Assembly (NCBI GenBank): GCA_037975125.1 | Contig: CM075855.1 | Span: forward strand, 85,855,215-85,919,214 | Reading direction: 5' to 3' | Origin: Latrodectus hesperus | Taxonomy: Eukaryota > Arthropoda > Arachnida > Araneae > Theridiidae | Length of the DNA stretch: 64,000 nucleotides | In this document: positions 48,739-61,719 of the stretch, piece after piece | Layout of the letters: each line of letters begins with the position of its first letter | Position numbering within the stretch: position 1 is the stretch's first letter | Notes under the pieces: generated by a model | What the model was told of the DNA's origin: nothing | The model's database searches: none | What the model saw: the letters and a program-made list of their open reading frames with translations, nothing else | Translations under genes and position numbers: made by a program

Positions 48739-48895
48739 AATTTTCTCCAGACCATTATACCCTTGGTAACTGCACAACGATCGACCAGAGAACTATTGAT
48801 TCCACTGATTTAACGAGCACGTATATCGCATGAACTCGGTGGGTCTTGGGTGGCATTGGGAATCAAACCCTGCGCTTCCGGATGGAAGGCTGATG

Positions 48896-49165
48896 GCGTT
48901 CTCATTATCGAATGGGAGTGAGTTCAAATCCCGGCTGGCTAAAATCTGTCGTGGTCGCTCATGGCGGCTGGGGCACGCTAAAACTGGGCGTGGTCGCAAT
49001 GTCCTCCGAGTGAAATGATACCTCTGAGGTGGCAGACCAAGTATTGGTGGTCTTCTGCTTGGTCCCTGCTTTAAAATTACGAAGACTTTTCCTGGATGAT
49101 TCTATCTAACAGGTAGAACTAGGTACATGGAAGTATGCTGGTGCTACAACATCAACGGCCCTAGA
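48896..49165 (+). repeat. SINE B, well preserved copy
   Basis: The head shows box B-like gagttcaaatcccggc. The body has gtggtcgcaatgtcctccg and agtgaaatgatacctctg, and the end is gtgctacaacatcaacgg. It abuts SINE C, head to head. Confidence 0.8.
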
Positions 49166-49189
49166 CGTGTAAGAAGAAAGCACCTAGTA

Positions 49190-49440
49190 GTGTAGGCAAG
49201 CCCCAGACTGTACCTTAAAGTCAACGGGATTGAAATATTCACCCATCACCAAGCCGCCTCGTCCTTTTGAATGACGGTCAGTTGACGAGGTAGCATTTGA
49301 GCCGGCACTCCTCTCTCTACATCTACGCCACCGGCGGAAGGACTTTGGATGTCCAAATGAACGTGGACACGTCCCCAACCCACGGAGCTCCAGCAACCCA
49401 GTATGGGAAGGAACGTGGTCACCCTCCTAAACACTGCCCG
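49190..49440 (-). repeat. Family D repeat, near full-length
   Basis: The minus strand contains GAGCTCCGTGGGTTGGGGAC, CCTTCCGCCGGTGGCG and GACGAGGCGGCTTGG, then TTGACTTTAAGGTACAGTC. Open frames here on both strands are within the repeat and not genes. Confidence 0.75.
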
Positions 49441-50094
49441 CCACAATGCACCTTGATGATCTTAGGGGACTCATTCCGCGCCAAATTTAAAACGAGATGT
49501 AATGTTAAATCGATGAAGAAATTTAGATGAGTATTTCACAAGTTTTATTATGAAAAGACATTCACTTTTTGTAGGTTTCGATAACTCTCGAAAAACAATT
49601 TCTTTTCGTTTGAAATTGATTTTTAAAATTGTTTTAGCTTTTTTTTTTTTAAACTAGTGTAATATTTCGAAATTATGCTTAAACCATTAACAATTTTAGA
49701 AAGATAAAGAAATTAGAAATTTTAAAAACAGGCTTAAGTTTTGTATGTATATTTATAAATACCATGAAAGAATTTTTTTTTACTCTGTCTATGATAAAAA
49801 TATTTTTTAAAAATTATCCTAAATAAAATGGCGCAGGCGCAGTGAAGCCACCGGAACTCCAGTGCAAAAAGTGTAAAAGCGATATATTCATATTCGTTAT
49901 TCGAGAGTATCTCGGGAAAAGGCTTTCACAAAGATTTTTAGGACTGGAATACGTTGACCAGTTTGATTTTGAAGAATTTTAAATTAATTTTTTTGAAGCT
50001 GTACCATATAGTTACTGCGAAAAAGTAACGTTTTTAAAATCTCAGCTGTAATATTATCTTTGATTAAGTACGCATTCATTTTGTGGATGAATTT
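49441..50094. other. AT-rich sequence with no recognised feature
   Basis: A small GC-richer patch (atggcgcaggcgcagtg) lies near 49830. Nothing could be named. Confidence 0.45.
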
Positions 50095-50264
50095 AATTTG
50101 TTTTCGCTCAACGGTTAATTTTTGTACGCCAAGGATAATTAGACTTTACACTACAGTTCAGGGTAGATTACAAGCTACTATTAACATGCAAGCTCATATT
50201 GGGTTTCAAACCCACGACCTGTAGAATTGTAGGCAAGAGCGCTAATCGTTCGGCTGCCATCTCT
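50095..50264 (-). repeat. SINE A, near full-length copy
   Basis: Begins gttttcgctcaacgg and ends gttcggctgccat. The box B complement is ttgggtttcaaacccacg. Confidence 0.8.
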
Positions 50265-50550
50265 TTACTGTTTGTCTTGGAGAAAGCTTTCAAATAAAGG
50301 ATATATAACTAAACAAATATGGTTAATAATGAGAGATAAATTAAAAATAACTATTTTATTCAACCCAATGAATTATAACTTTTAAGCGATCAAAGTCGTT
50401 CGACATAAAAATTATGCTTTAGTTAATTTGATAAAAATACAATAATTTGGATCTTACTCAAATGTATACAATTATGTACAGTCTTTTTAATTAAATACTA
50501 TTTACGAATTCAACATAATCAAAAGTGTTAAAAACAAGATAAATTTGTTT

Positions 50551-50725
50551 AATTTGGTTTGGTATTAGTCATTTTTTAGTTTATTAATTTTTGCAGGTGG
50601 GAGCTAATTTGGCCATTATGAAATTTCAAGCCACCACAAGCAAGGACAACATGAAGATTTCGGAATCGAATCCATGAACTGTTGCACAGAAGACCAGATA
50701 TCTGACGATTCATAATTATGAGTCT
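50551..50725 (-). repeat. SINE A, strongly diverged copy
   Basis: Supported by ttggtttggtattagtc, gggagctaatttggcc and tcggaatcgaatccatg. Confidence 0.6.
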
Positions 50726-50828
50726 TAGCGAATAAAAAAATCACATATAGAATGGGAAAATTTTTTATTTTACAAACAAATCCGTTTTCTCATGGGAATA
50801 TAATTACCAAGGAGCTCATATTTGCGGG

Positions 50829-50979
50829 AACGGTCATATTTGCTGCCTAGGATCACAAAACTGGAATTTATATTTTAAAATGACCTCCAAATCATTATGA
50901 ACAGCCGAACCTGTAATGAGAGTCTAACCCATAAACTCTTGAACCGAAATCCTATCGCTATTCGGTTGATAGTTTGACG
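50829..50979 (-). repeat. SINE A, strongly diverged copy
   Basis: Supported by cggtcatatttgctgcc, gacctccaaatcattatg and tcttgaaccgaaatcc. Confidence 0.6.
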
Positions 50980-51777
50980 ATTAGAAATGAGTATGTGTGG
51001 TGAAGTGTTAACCGTTTCCAAACCAACTGATGTTTGTACTTAATCACGATTCAAATGCACGATTAAATCATTATATATTGCTTAGAATTTATTTCATATA
51101 ATAATAACTCATTGTGCAGTTATCATATGATAAATCCATACATCTCAATACTCTTCTTTGACATATTTGTCGGCAAAGATTTTTAGAAAAACTGGCAACA
51201 AGTTACCGCTAATTATATTTACCACGTTAATTTCAAAAGAATTACCACACACATAGAAAATTTTCAATAAAATGATTATTTAATGTTCCAAATATTTCGA
51301 AATACTAATAATTAGGAAGTATTATTTTGGTACCGGTAGCCAAAATCTAACCACATTTTACACAAACATTAATAATTAATATGGGGACAAAATCTCCAAG
51401 TGGACAAATTACCTTCTTGGAATATAAATTATACATTATAGAATATAAAATCTTTTCCGAAAAAATGATTGTTGTTTACTATAAAAAGTTAGATTGTAAA
51501 CATAAATCTAAGTGTAAATTTATGGATAAAAATGTTTAACAATGATATAATATTTGTATACATCAAAAATGGTAAAATGTACATAAGAAATTTATCTCTG
51601 TAACTTATACTTAAAATAGATATAAAAAATTGTAGGTTAAATTATTCATCCTTTGCTTTTTTTCTCATTGTTTAAATACTAAATTTTAGATTAAAACAAA
51701 ATTGGCGTCGATTATAATAATATTTATACATTATTTATATTTATTTGTGAATACTATTTATAAATCAGAAATTCGGG
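50980..51777. other. AT-rich sequence with no recognised feature
   Basis: Nothing could be named. Confidence 0.45.
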
Positions 51778-52035
51778 CCCCAGTCACTTGATTAGTTAGG
51801 GTGCATCATTCTTATAATCGTAAAGTAGTAAGTTCAAAACCCCTAACCAATCGAAAATCTGTCGTGTTCGTTCATGGTGGCTGGAACACGTTAAATATGC
51901 CCTGGTCACAATGTATTCCACGTGAAATGATGGATGGTAAGCTGAGACTGGAAATCTCCTACTTGATCCATGCTTTTAAATTATGAAGACCCCGTGGGTG
52001 CGCCATTATGATCTCACTGGGGGCTCTATCCTATA
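51778..52035 (+). repeat. SINE B, diverged copy
   Basis: The head has cacttgattagttagggtg, and the body has tctgtcgtgttcgttcatgg and gtcacaatgtattccacg. The tail is indistinct. Confidence 0.7.
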
Positions 52036-53813
<1,778 letters not shown>

Positions 53814-53869
<56 letters not shown>

Positions 53870-53883
53870 TAATATATATATAT
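53814..53883. repeat. (TA)n microsatellite
   Basis: TA run with one interruption (ttaatataat). Confidence 0.93.
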
Positions 53884-54964
53884 AAAAATGCCCATTTTTC
53901 CTCCACTAGGGCTACTGAAACGTTCTTAACAGACCTTTTTCTCTTAGAAAGAAAAAAATCTAATTTTTAATTAAATTAATTTTTTTTTCGAATCTTTAAA
54001 CTCTAATATTTTAAAAAAATTACCCAGTACTCTTCTATATTGCCGGCGTAAATCTCGTAGCAGTAAAAAAAGTTGATATTTTATTGAAAGTCGGTCGCCC
54101 TATCTCCATTGGCGAATGAATGACAGTGGAATGCGCCATGCATTTTGTATGAATAAAAAAATGAAAACAGTCCAAATAGGCACTTTGGAATTAAAGAGAG
54201 ACAATAATGAGAAAAATATTAATGAACAGGAAGAGAGAAATCTAACTATATCAAAAGAAAAATGGTTTTATATTACGCATTAATATTGCGTGTACTAAAC
54301 ACTTGTCAAGAACTCAAGCAATCGATTAGTTAAATGAATACAGAGAATACGCCAGCTGATACGAATTCTCCCAGTGAAAATACAGTTATGAATATTTCAT
54401 TGTTCCTAATAAGGACTGATATGAAATGAGTTTCCTAGTAAAGATGATTATAAAATTTCATACACGCAAGATAAGTCAATAATAAAACTAAAGTGTGGTA
54501 ACACTTTAGTCCTTTGATGTACTAATCTTATTAAAATGTACCCCTCCACAATATGAAAATTATGTGTGGTGACCATCGTAAGCAAGTGAATATATATTTC
54601 TAATTTCCAAATAGTTAGCTAAGTAAATTACAGAAAGAAATGGTTACTATCATGATTAAATTGATTTTGCAACCCAATTTCTGATGTTCCTAAAAACGAG
54701 ATTTTTATCTTCGAAAATGATATTATGCCTAGTTTCTGAGATAAGCGACAGGAAAAAAAAATTGGTGCATTTCTGCTTGGATGAGATCCATTTATGAGAC
54801 TGGAACAGTTTTTTCCACAGTTCTTTTCCTCACAAAACTTCAAAAAGAGCACTTAATCTGAAAAATATTTTAGACAAGAATATGGTTATGGAAGTCCTTA
54901 CAGCAACATCATCTTTTCTAATCATAACATACATTACATCACATGTTAATCTTTCCAAAACTTT
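53884..54964. other. AT-rich sequence with no recognised gene
   Basis: 54040-54150 is slightly richer in CpG. Nothing could be named. Confidence 0.45.
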
Positions 54965-55165
54965 TTTTTTGTACAAGAGTCTTACATTGGGTGAAGCCTA
55001 TACTATTTAAAGTGAATTCAAAAAAAAAAAAAAACCTCCTGTTGCAACTACGACCAATGGGTTTCTCAGTTGGTCCTAAACCACCGTTTTAGTGGTTTGT
55101 GGGAATAGAACCCACAAACTGTTGAAATAAAGTCTCGGACATTAACACTTTAGAATCAGCTCGGA
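54965..55165 (-). repeat. SINE A copy with a hairpin-rich insertion
   Basis: Ends match the family (gtacaagagtcttacattg; cagctcgga), and the box B complement is present (gggaatagaacccac). Between them lie a poly-A run and two adjacent hairpins. These are GACCAA against TTGGTC (55052-55075) and AAACCAC against GTGGTTT (55078-55098), absent from other copies. Confidence 0.7.
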
Positions 55166-56479
55166 TCTTCTATATTGTGAAATTACAAAATCATGTCCGT
55201 AACATTGTGTCGTTACAAAAAAAAAAAAATTCAAAATCTATTACTAAATGGCTTTAACCACTCAATTAATAGCAGCAGGCTAAATTTCAATATGAAAATG
55301 CCTATTTCAAATAATATTCTTTCTGAAATTTTTTTATCTAATTACCTGGATTATTATATAAAATATTAAATTTACAGCCCTATAACACAGTTTAAAGAAT
55401 TTAACTGATGCTAATTAAAATGTTAAACTGAACTATGTCGCATTTTTTGTAGAATATCTTTTCGGATTGTTTAAAGGCAAAAAAAAAAAAAATACTATTT
55501 CAGGGTTTCTCTTCATCAAATAGCTTGTTTGTATAACCAACATCAATTTTTTAACTTTTTTTCAAAAATTATTTAAATATCTTTAATCAAAAGTCACTAA
55601 AATATAAAGATGTCTTGTTTATTAATATTTACGTGAAGAATTGAACTCTAATTCAGAAAAGATTGTTAAATTTTAAATGATTTTCTATGAAAAATCTTAA
55701 TACATTTGTCTTAAAAAGTAACCAAGTATTATATTTTCTTTTTTTTTTATCCTTTAAGCATTTATAAGACTGGCATCTTCTTAACATTGAATTTCATAAG
55801 CATGATTTGACAATACACAGCATATACGCATATTTTATACAAAGTTATTTTAAACAAAGACATATTCTTCATATAAAGAAATATGGCTCATAAAGGAAAA
55901 TTGAATCCATCTGATGCAGGTTTTTTTTATTGTCTCGCTCACACAGGTACAAAAATATTTCATGGCGATAAATTTTAGATTTTCTTCCATTCTAATATGA
56001 GAGAGAAACTGCCTTCAACACCTCATTATTCCGTCAACACACTCGGCTAAGCTGTCGCAGCTTTTGTCTCAGGCTTTTCAAGTTGTCAGTTTGCAGCTGA
56101 TATTTTTTACCTTATTATTTCCAGAAGAAGAACGTGTAACAAAGTAAAAATAGCGACGAGAAAGTTAGACAATCCCGAAATGGTTTCTTAAACCCTGTCT
56201 ATCAAAGAAGACGAAAACGTCCGACTCTTTTCCAAGACTTTTTATTAATAAAAAATCAAACTTACATGTTTAGAAAAAAATGTGAAATATTAACTGTATT
56301 ATGTATCCGGATAATACCGAATGGATTTAGATATGCTTTTAATTGTTTTTCTAAAGCTACCAAAAAATGTTCATATGAAATTTTTTTTCGCTAGAGTAGC
56401 TTTTTTCTAACAGCGGGCACTGCCCTTTGCCACAAGACCACTACTTATTTATCTTTACCTGATGGACACCTGTGTAAAA
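55166..56479. other. AT-rich sequence with no recognised gene
   Basis: A slightly GC-richer patch lies at 56000-56240. Nothing could be named. Confidence 0.45.
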
Positions 56480-56635
56480 AGTTGTTGTTGTTATTACTTA
56501 TGACACTTGGACATGCCAAGCTCGCTATGCCGTTGGCAGTGCGAATTAAGTCAAACGGGTGCGTCTTTCGTTTGGAACAGAGCACCACGAAGGTGAAAGT
56601 ACGTCTTTGCTCTAATTAAGGTGCCTCGTAATTTT
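56480..56635 (-). repeat. SINE C tail half, fused to family D
   Basis: Plus-strand landmarks gttgttgttattacttatg (AAC-tail complement), ccaagctcgctatgccg and gagcaccacgaaggtgaaag match SINE C. The expected SINE C head does not follow; family D sequence does. Confidence 0.75.
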
Positions 56636-56765
56636 TGAACCAAGGTCAGGTGACGAGGCCACACCTGAGCTGGCACCCTCCTCTCCACATCCACGCCACA
56701 CCAGCGGAAGGACTTTGGACGTCACAGATTAACGTAGACACGTCCCCAACCTACGGAGTAAAAAG
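56636..56765 (-). repeat. Family D segment, fused to a SINE C tail
   Basis: Contains caaggtcaggtgacgaggcc, tccacatccacgccacacc and ggaaggactttggacgtc, the complement of family D. The open frame 56635-56922 runs through the repeats and is not a gene. Confidence 0.75.
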
Positions 56766-56819
56766 TTACAGAGAGGGTTATCATTACCTACGTCACTTCA
56801 CTAGAAACCCACTAATTAT

Positions 56820-56965
56820 ATCGGCCACATTTATTCATCATCTCAGCAGAAAGGACAAGGAAACAAAGAGAGAGGAACATCCATGCCCTAACCGGGATTC
56901 GAACCCGGGATCAACCGCTTAGGAGTCAGATACGCTAACTACTCAGCCACCAGCCGGCTCTAGAG
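56820..56965 (-). repeat. SINE E-like copy with a well preserved tRNA-like head
   Basis: The minus strand begins GAGCCGGCTGGTGGCTGAGT (box A), with a perfect TΨC-like arm (CCGGGTTCGAATCCCGG). The body follows with CCTTGTCCTTTCTGC, as in 21506. The acceptor and anticodon stems do not pair, so it is not a functional tRNA gene. Confidence 0.7.
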
Positions 56966-57044
56966 TAATGTTTTCTTTAGACAACTCGTAAAGAACCAAT
57001 GACTAGAAGCAGTTATGAAATATTTTAATAACCATCGCAGGACT

Positions 57045-57115
57045 TTTCATACACGCAAGGAAGGAAACTCGGAAAACTTCCAAGCACCCACCCCGAAAGA
57101 CATACAAGCAAAAGA
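57045..57115 (-). repeat. SINE D fragment
   Basis: The minus strand reads GGGGTGGGTGCTTGGAAG followed by TTTTCCGAG, as in the SINE D body at 23026-23251. Confidence 0.5.
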
Positions 57116-58218
57116 CAACAAATATGTTTCACTGTTTAGTAGTGGGTAAAATCAAACTTGAAATTTTGTTTTCGAACTCGCTATTTTATCATGAAGCCCT
57201 AGTAAATTATCAAGAATAACTTTTTCAAAAGATTTATTTCACCGGAAATTTTATTATCTCTCTCTCTCAGAATCATATATATTTCGATGATTATTTTTAT
57301 GGTTTATATTTTCAGCAAAGCATTGGAAATTTGGCGATATATGAATGTCGATGACAGAAAATTGTCATTCGAATCGAGCTTTACAATGCAAGGATTAGTT
57401 ATAATTTTAAAAATTTAAAAATATTTATATTTTAAAATAAAAGGGACTTGTGAAAATTCCAAAACCTCGTTCAACGTTTGATACTGATACCAGAGATATT
57501 TTTGAAAGAATGCAGAAAATTTTGAACATGACTCCCAAAAAAATACAGTGACAAGCGACGCACACAGTGATTTACTAATGAGTAATTTCAAACAAGGAAC
57601 AATAATATTAGAATGGGATTCATTTTTCATAAATGATGCAGTAGGTCCTTATTTTTGTATATAATTAATAAGTTTCAGTTTGCATAAAGAACTAAATGCA
57701 ATAAAATACGAAATATCTTATGAAAATCATTCATAAAAAGGCAACCAACTATAAAAAAAATTTTGATAGCAAAATTATATTTTCGGAATACACTGTTGTC
57801 CAAATAATTATAAAATATTTCTAATAAGTAATGATTTATTTTAGATTGAAAACGTTGAATGTATAATATTTTGAATTAAGTCTTAACATAATGTAAAGTT
57901 AATGATTATATACCTCACACTTTAAATAAAGTAAACTATGTATCTAAAAACAAGGAACAAGCTGAAAATGAATAGTATAATACTAGCCCAATAAAACTTT
58001 ATTTTTAGTGTGCGCAAATTTTAAATTGATGATTAGAAAATTGCAATACAAATTATAATTTAATTTTGTATTAATTCATTATAATTCAAAAATTCAAATA
58101 ATAAAAAAATTATAATTCATTTTTTCAATTAAGATGCAAGTCAATCACATTTTTAAAAAAATTGATTAAAATTTGAAACATTTGGCGGCATAAATGTCTG
58201 GCACGATTGATTAGCTGA
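57116..58218. other. AT-rich sequence with a short (TC)n run
   Basis: (TC)n lies at about 57256-57270. Nothing else was recognised. Confidence 0.45.
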
Positions 58219-58380
58219 TTGGTCAGTTTGTTGCTCGACGTTCATTTTTTGTGCACGAGGGCTAATGAACCGGGACTTACTGTTTAATGTGAATTCCGAA
58301 CCACTACAAACGTCCAAGCACAAGGTGTGACTCAAACCCACGAACTGTTGAAGCGAAAACAAGAACGCTACCTTTTGGGA
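58219..58380 (-). repeat. SINE A, near full-length copy
   Basis: Tail and body are well kept (gttgctcgacgttcattttt; gaaccactacaaacgtcc). The box B complement is changed to gtgactcaaacccacg, and the head end is lost. Confidence 0.82.
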
Positions 58381-58690
58381 TTTTGCTCTGCTGTTTTGGG
58401 CGCGCATGCGGTCAACGTGGTAATATATAATACTTAAATTCAGAACAGAAATGTTTTGAAATGAAAAAGAGGAATATATTGAATTCAATACAGATTAACT
58501 ATTTCTTTAGGATTTCAAAAAATATTTTAAATAAGAAAAATAATAGTACATAGCAAATGGCATTGCGATTTTAGTTTTCAGAATCAACAACTGTGAGTAA
58601 GTTATCTTCAAATATACTTAGCAGATATATTCAATGGTGAAATGTTGTGAGATGGTTGCCAAAATCCGAAAAGGTGGAAATGCAGAGGGA

Positions 58691-58935
58691 GGTTGTTGTT
58701 GTTATTCGTCAAACGTACCTTTTTTTCTAATACATCCGGTTCCGTTGGGGTTTTAACAATGACGGAAACCATTTTCCGAAATCCGGACATTGGTTAATAG
58801 TCGGCAGCACGCGACAACACTGTATTCGCTCCGAACAGAGTGAACACGTTAAGCGCCGAATGATCAGCGACGAACCCTCCTTCAACCACTCTGTTGTGTG
58901 GACATTTTCCTTTTCGTACGGTGAACACGCGGAAA
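58691..58935 (-). repeat. AAC-tailed retroelement fragment
   Basis: On the minus strand the sequence ends GACGAATAACAACAACAACC. The preceding 200 bp are richer in GC and CpG than the surroundings. A short frame (58790 to 58608) reads MSGFRKMVSVIVKTPTEPDV before running into the tail. The family is unknown; it could be a LINE 3' end or an unclassified SINE. Confidence 0.5.
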
Positions 58936-59948
58936 CAAAGAGAATGGCTGTTGTGGTAACCGTATGAAATCTTTTGGATTCAGCAGTGTTCTTCTCACAA
59001 ATCTTACATACTTATTAAAAAATATTAAGTGTGTTCAACAGATTTTCAGCCGATATGAATATTGTCAAGAAATATATTTAGAAGTTATTTTAATCCATGG
59101 CATTGTACTGACAATATGAGAAAATATAAATGTTTAAGGGGTTTTATATTATAGATCAATACAAGTTCTATAAATGTGACCCGCTGAGAAAAAAATTGGG
59201 TTTAATTAAAATTAGAAGAAAAATAGCAAAGACAGCTAAATTAGATAAAAATTAAAATAATGAATTTGCTATATAAACCAAGTTGTTTTTTAATAAATTT
59301 TAATTGTTTTTTTTAACAACTGTTGAGCTTGTTTTGAAGTACATTACGATTCCATACAAAACAATTTTTGTTAATTATAGATAAATAATAATAATCAGTT
59401 AAAATAAAAATGTTTATAATTCAAAATAAATTAACTTTTGAATAAATGTTGGATTATTTTCTTTTTAAGAATGTTTGGGAACGCATACTGAAAACAATCA
59501 TACTTACGACTTGTAAAAGTAATGGATGCTTACCTTACAATCAAAAATCTCCTATAATTTCCGTCATGGTCATCACTATAATTAACATCTCTGTCATTAT
59601 TATAATTAAAACAATATTCTACATCGAAAAAAAAATATGTTTTTCAAGATATAATTGTTAAAAGATTTAGAATACAAAAACTTATATTCAGAATCAGTAG
59701 GAGGTTTAAACACACTTGTACTCAATAAACTTTCGGGTAAATTAAAAGTTAAGATTGAATGTCCGGAAAACCAAAGCAAATCTATGCAGAATCGCTGAAA
59801 AAGAAATTTCCACAGAGTAAACTCTTTAATATCCATTTATGTTAATTTAACTAAAAAAAGGTGACCTTTAATGGCGCCTGAATCAAACAAAACGTAAAGA
59901 AACGTGTTTCACAAAATCAAAACTTTTTTGAAGAGAATGAATTTATTT

Positions 59949-59952
<4 letters not shown>
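58936..59952. other. AT-rich sequence with no recognised feature
   Basis: Nothing could be named. Confidence 0.45.

Positions 59953-60022
<70 letters not shown>
59953..60022. repeat. (TA)n microsatellite
   Basis: Pure TA run of about 70 bp. Confidence 0.95.
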
Positions 60023-60025
<3 letters not shown>

Positions 60026-60044
60026 AGCCAATCTTGGAGGAAAG

Positions 60045-60069
60045 AAAATCAGTAGATTCTACTGATTTT
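60045..60069. other. Perfect 12-bp palindrome next to a TA array
   Basis: aaaatcagtaga (60045-60056) and tctactgatttt (60058-60069) are exact inverses around a single T. They begin 22 bp after the (TA)n end. Confidence 0.8.
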
Positions 60070-60591
60070 GAGGGAAAAAATCAGGAGACACTTTTAGCGA
60101 CATTTTTGCTTGAAACAGAATAATTGAAACGGCAGTACTGAAAAAAGGCAATTTTACTCTTTAAACAGCACATTCTGAGAATGACTTATGTTAAGCATAT
60201 TTTGTTTTAATCTTAATTTTTTAATAAAACATTCATCAATCTCATTAACGAGCTATAAAAGACTAAAGAATATACTACATGTAAAAAAATAAACTTCATC
60301 GCTTATGTCCTAATATTCATTTTATAGGGTAACTTTTACTACACTAATGCAATTTTTATAAGTATTAAACTTATAAAATTACATAAAAACATATAATACA
60401 TAACTAAATCATTTTAATTCAATGACAAATACTTTGTTTGAAGGAAATATTTTCCTAATTAAACTACTAATAACTAGTAATATTCCTCAAACAGAACTGC
60501 TTATGTAAACATACACCTGGTGTCTGCTATGAATGTTGATTATATGACTGCCAACTCATAGGAGTCTTGGCAGCCTACTGGTTACAGCGTC

Positions 60592-60611
60592 ATATATATA
60601 TATATATATAT

Positions 60612-60650
<39 letters not shown>

Positions 60651-60669
60651 TATATATATATATATATAT

Positions 60670-60708
<39 letters not shown>

Positions 60709-60756
60709 TATATATATATATATATATATTAAATATATATATATATATATATATAT

Positions 60757-60799
<43 letters not shown>
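60592..60799. repeat. Compound (TA)n with periodic TTAAA interruptions
   Basis: TTAAA occurs at 60611, 60646, 60669, 60704, 60729 and 60756. The steps of 35, 23, 35, 25 and 27 bp suggest a partly amplified ~58-bp unit within the TA array. Confidence 0.9.
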
Positions 60800-60802
<3 letters not shown>

Positions 60803-60927
60803 AAGCATATTTAGTTATATATGTTAAGCATTCTGCAAAATTTCGGCTGCTTTTAAATTTTCCACTGAAACTGCCAAAAATCAAAGTAGATTTTCATATA
60901 TTATCGAGAAATCAGGAGAAATGAAAA

Positions 60928-60944
60928 ATCGGGAGTTTCCCGAT
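60928..60944. other. 7-bp hairpin beyond the compound TA array
   Basis: ATCGGGA and TCCCGAT pair around a 3-nt loop. The flanking aaaatcagtagag (from 60945) repeats the arm of the palindrome at 60045. Confidence 0.55.
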
Positions 60945-60979
60945 AAAATCAGTAGAGTTAGCAGCTATGTATATACATA

Positions 60980-61409
60980 TTAAAATATTTATTCTCTTCT
61001 AAAAAGTTTTAATTTGCTAATTGTTAAATGCAATATCTATCATTCTCTTATTTCAGTTTATAACAATTATTTCGCTGTGTCCATAGCAATGATGACAACA
61101 TTGACAAAAAATATGGTATACGCACTGTGAAATAATGATACTCATATGTGAAATCTCAATAGAACACATATTTTAATTAGATTCTTTTCCTTGAAACACA
61201 GCTGGATTACGATAAAACTTTTAGAAAACTAAAGAAATTTAAAAATTTAACGGGGATAATTTTACAGTTTTACACACTAAAATCCATAATAGTTATAAAT
61301 ATGTAACATTGTTGTAAATAAGAACTATAACAAATCATTCGTGATTAAAGAAAGCGACATTTAGAGAAACCCTTATAAATTTTAATCATTTGTGCTTGCA
61401 TTGTCAAGC
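60980..61409. other. AT-rich sequence with no recognised feature
   Basis: Nothing could be named. Confidence 0.45.
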
Positions 61410-61428
61410 GTGTATATATATATTATAT

Positions 61429-61491
<63 letters not shown>
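61410..61491. repeat. (TA)n microsatellite
   Basis: About 80 bp, with TTA interruptions at the left side. Confidence 0.94.
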
Positions 61492-61496
<5 letters not shown>

Positions 61497-61719
61497 CTTG
61501 ATTAAATTATATGCAATCAAGATTTCATTCAATAAAACGATGATTTACATTATAAAAGTGATTGTTATAACCATTGATTCTTTGTTCATACTTTAAGCTA
61601 AATCAAATAGTAATTGAGAATTTATCAGTTTGTTCAAAAATACAAAATTGCATAATACTAAATATATTATTTCCCCGAGTTTACTTACTTAAAATCTAAC
61701 CATAGAAAACTATGAAAAT

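Larger units (their letters stand above)
48346..48900 (-). repeat. SINE C, full-length copy interrupted by SINE A
   Basis: Matches the reverse complement of 23330-23700 on both sides of the insertion at 48547-48725. The tail side shows ttgttattgttagttatg, the complement of an AAC-type tail. The head has a decayed box B (gaatcaaaccctgcg). Removing the insertion and one duplicate restores collinearity with the uninterrupted copy. Confidence 0.85.

Noticed and set aside
49184..49530. Overlapping open frames on both strands
   Set aside because: They are explained by the family D repeat.
56635..56922. 95-codon open frame with a plausible start
   Set aside because: It runs through family D and into a tRNA-like SINE head.
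56885..56965. Functional tRNA gene with anticodon-like CCT
   Set aside because: The TΨC arm is perfect, but the acceptor and anticodon stems do not pair and a SINE body follows.
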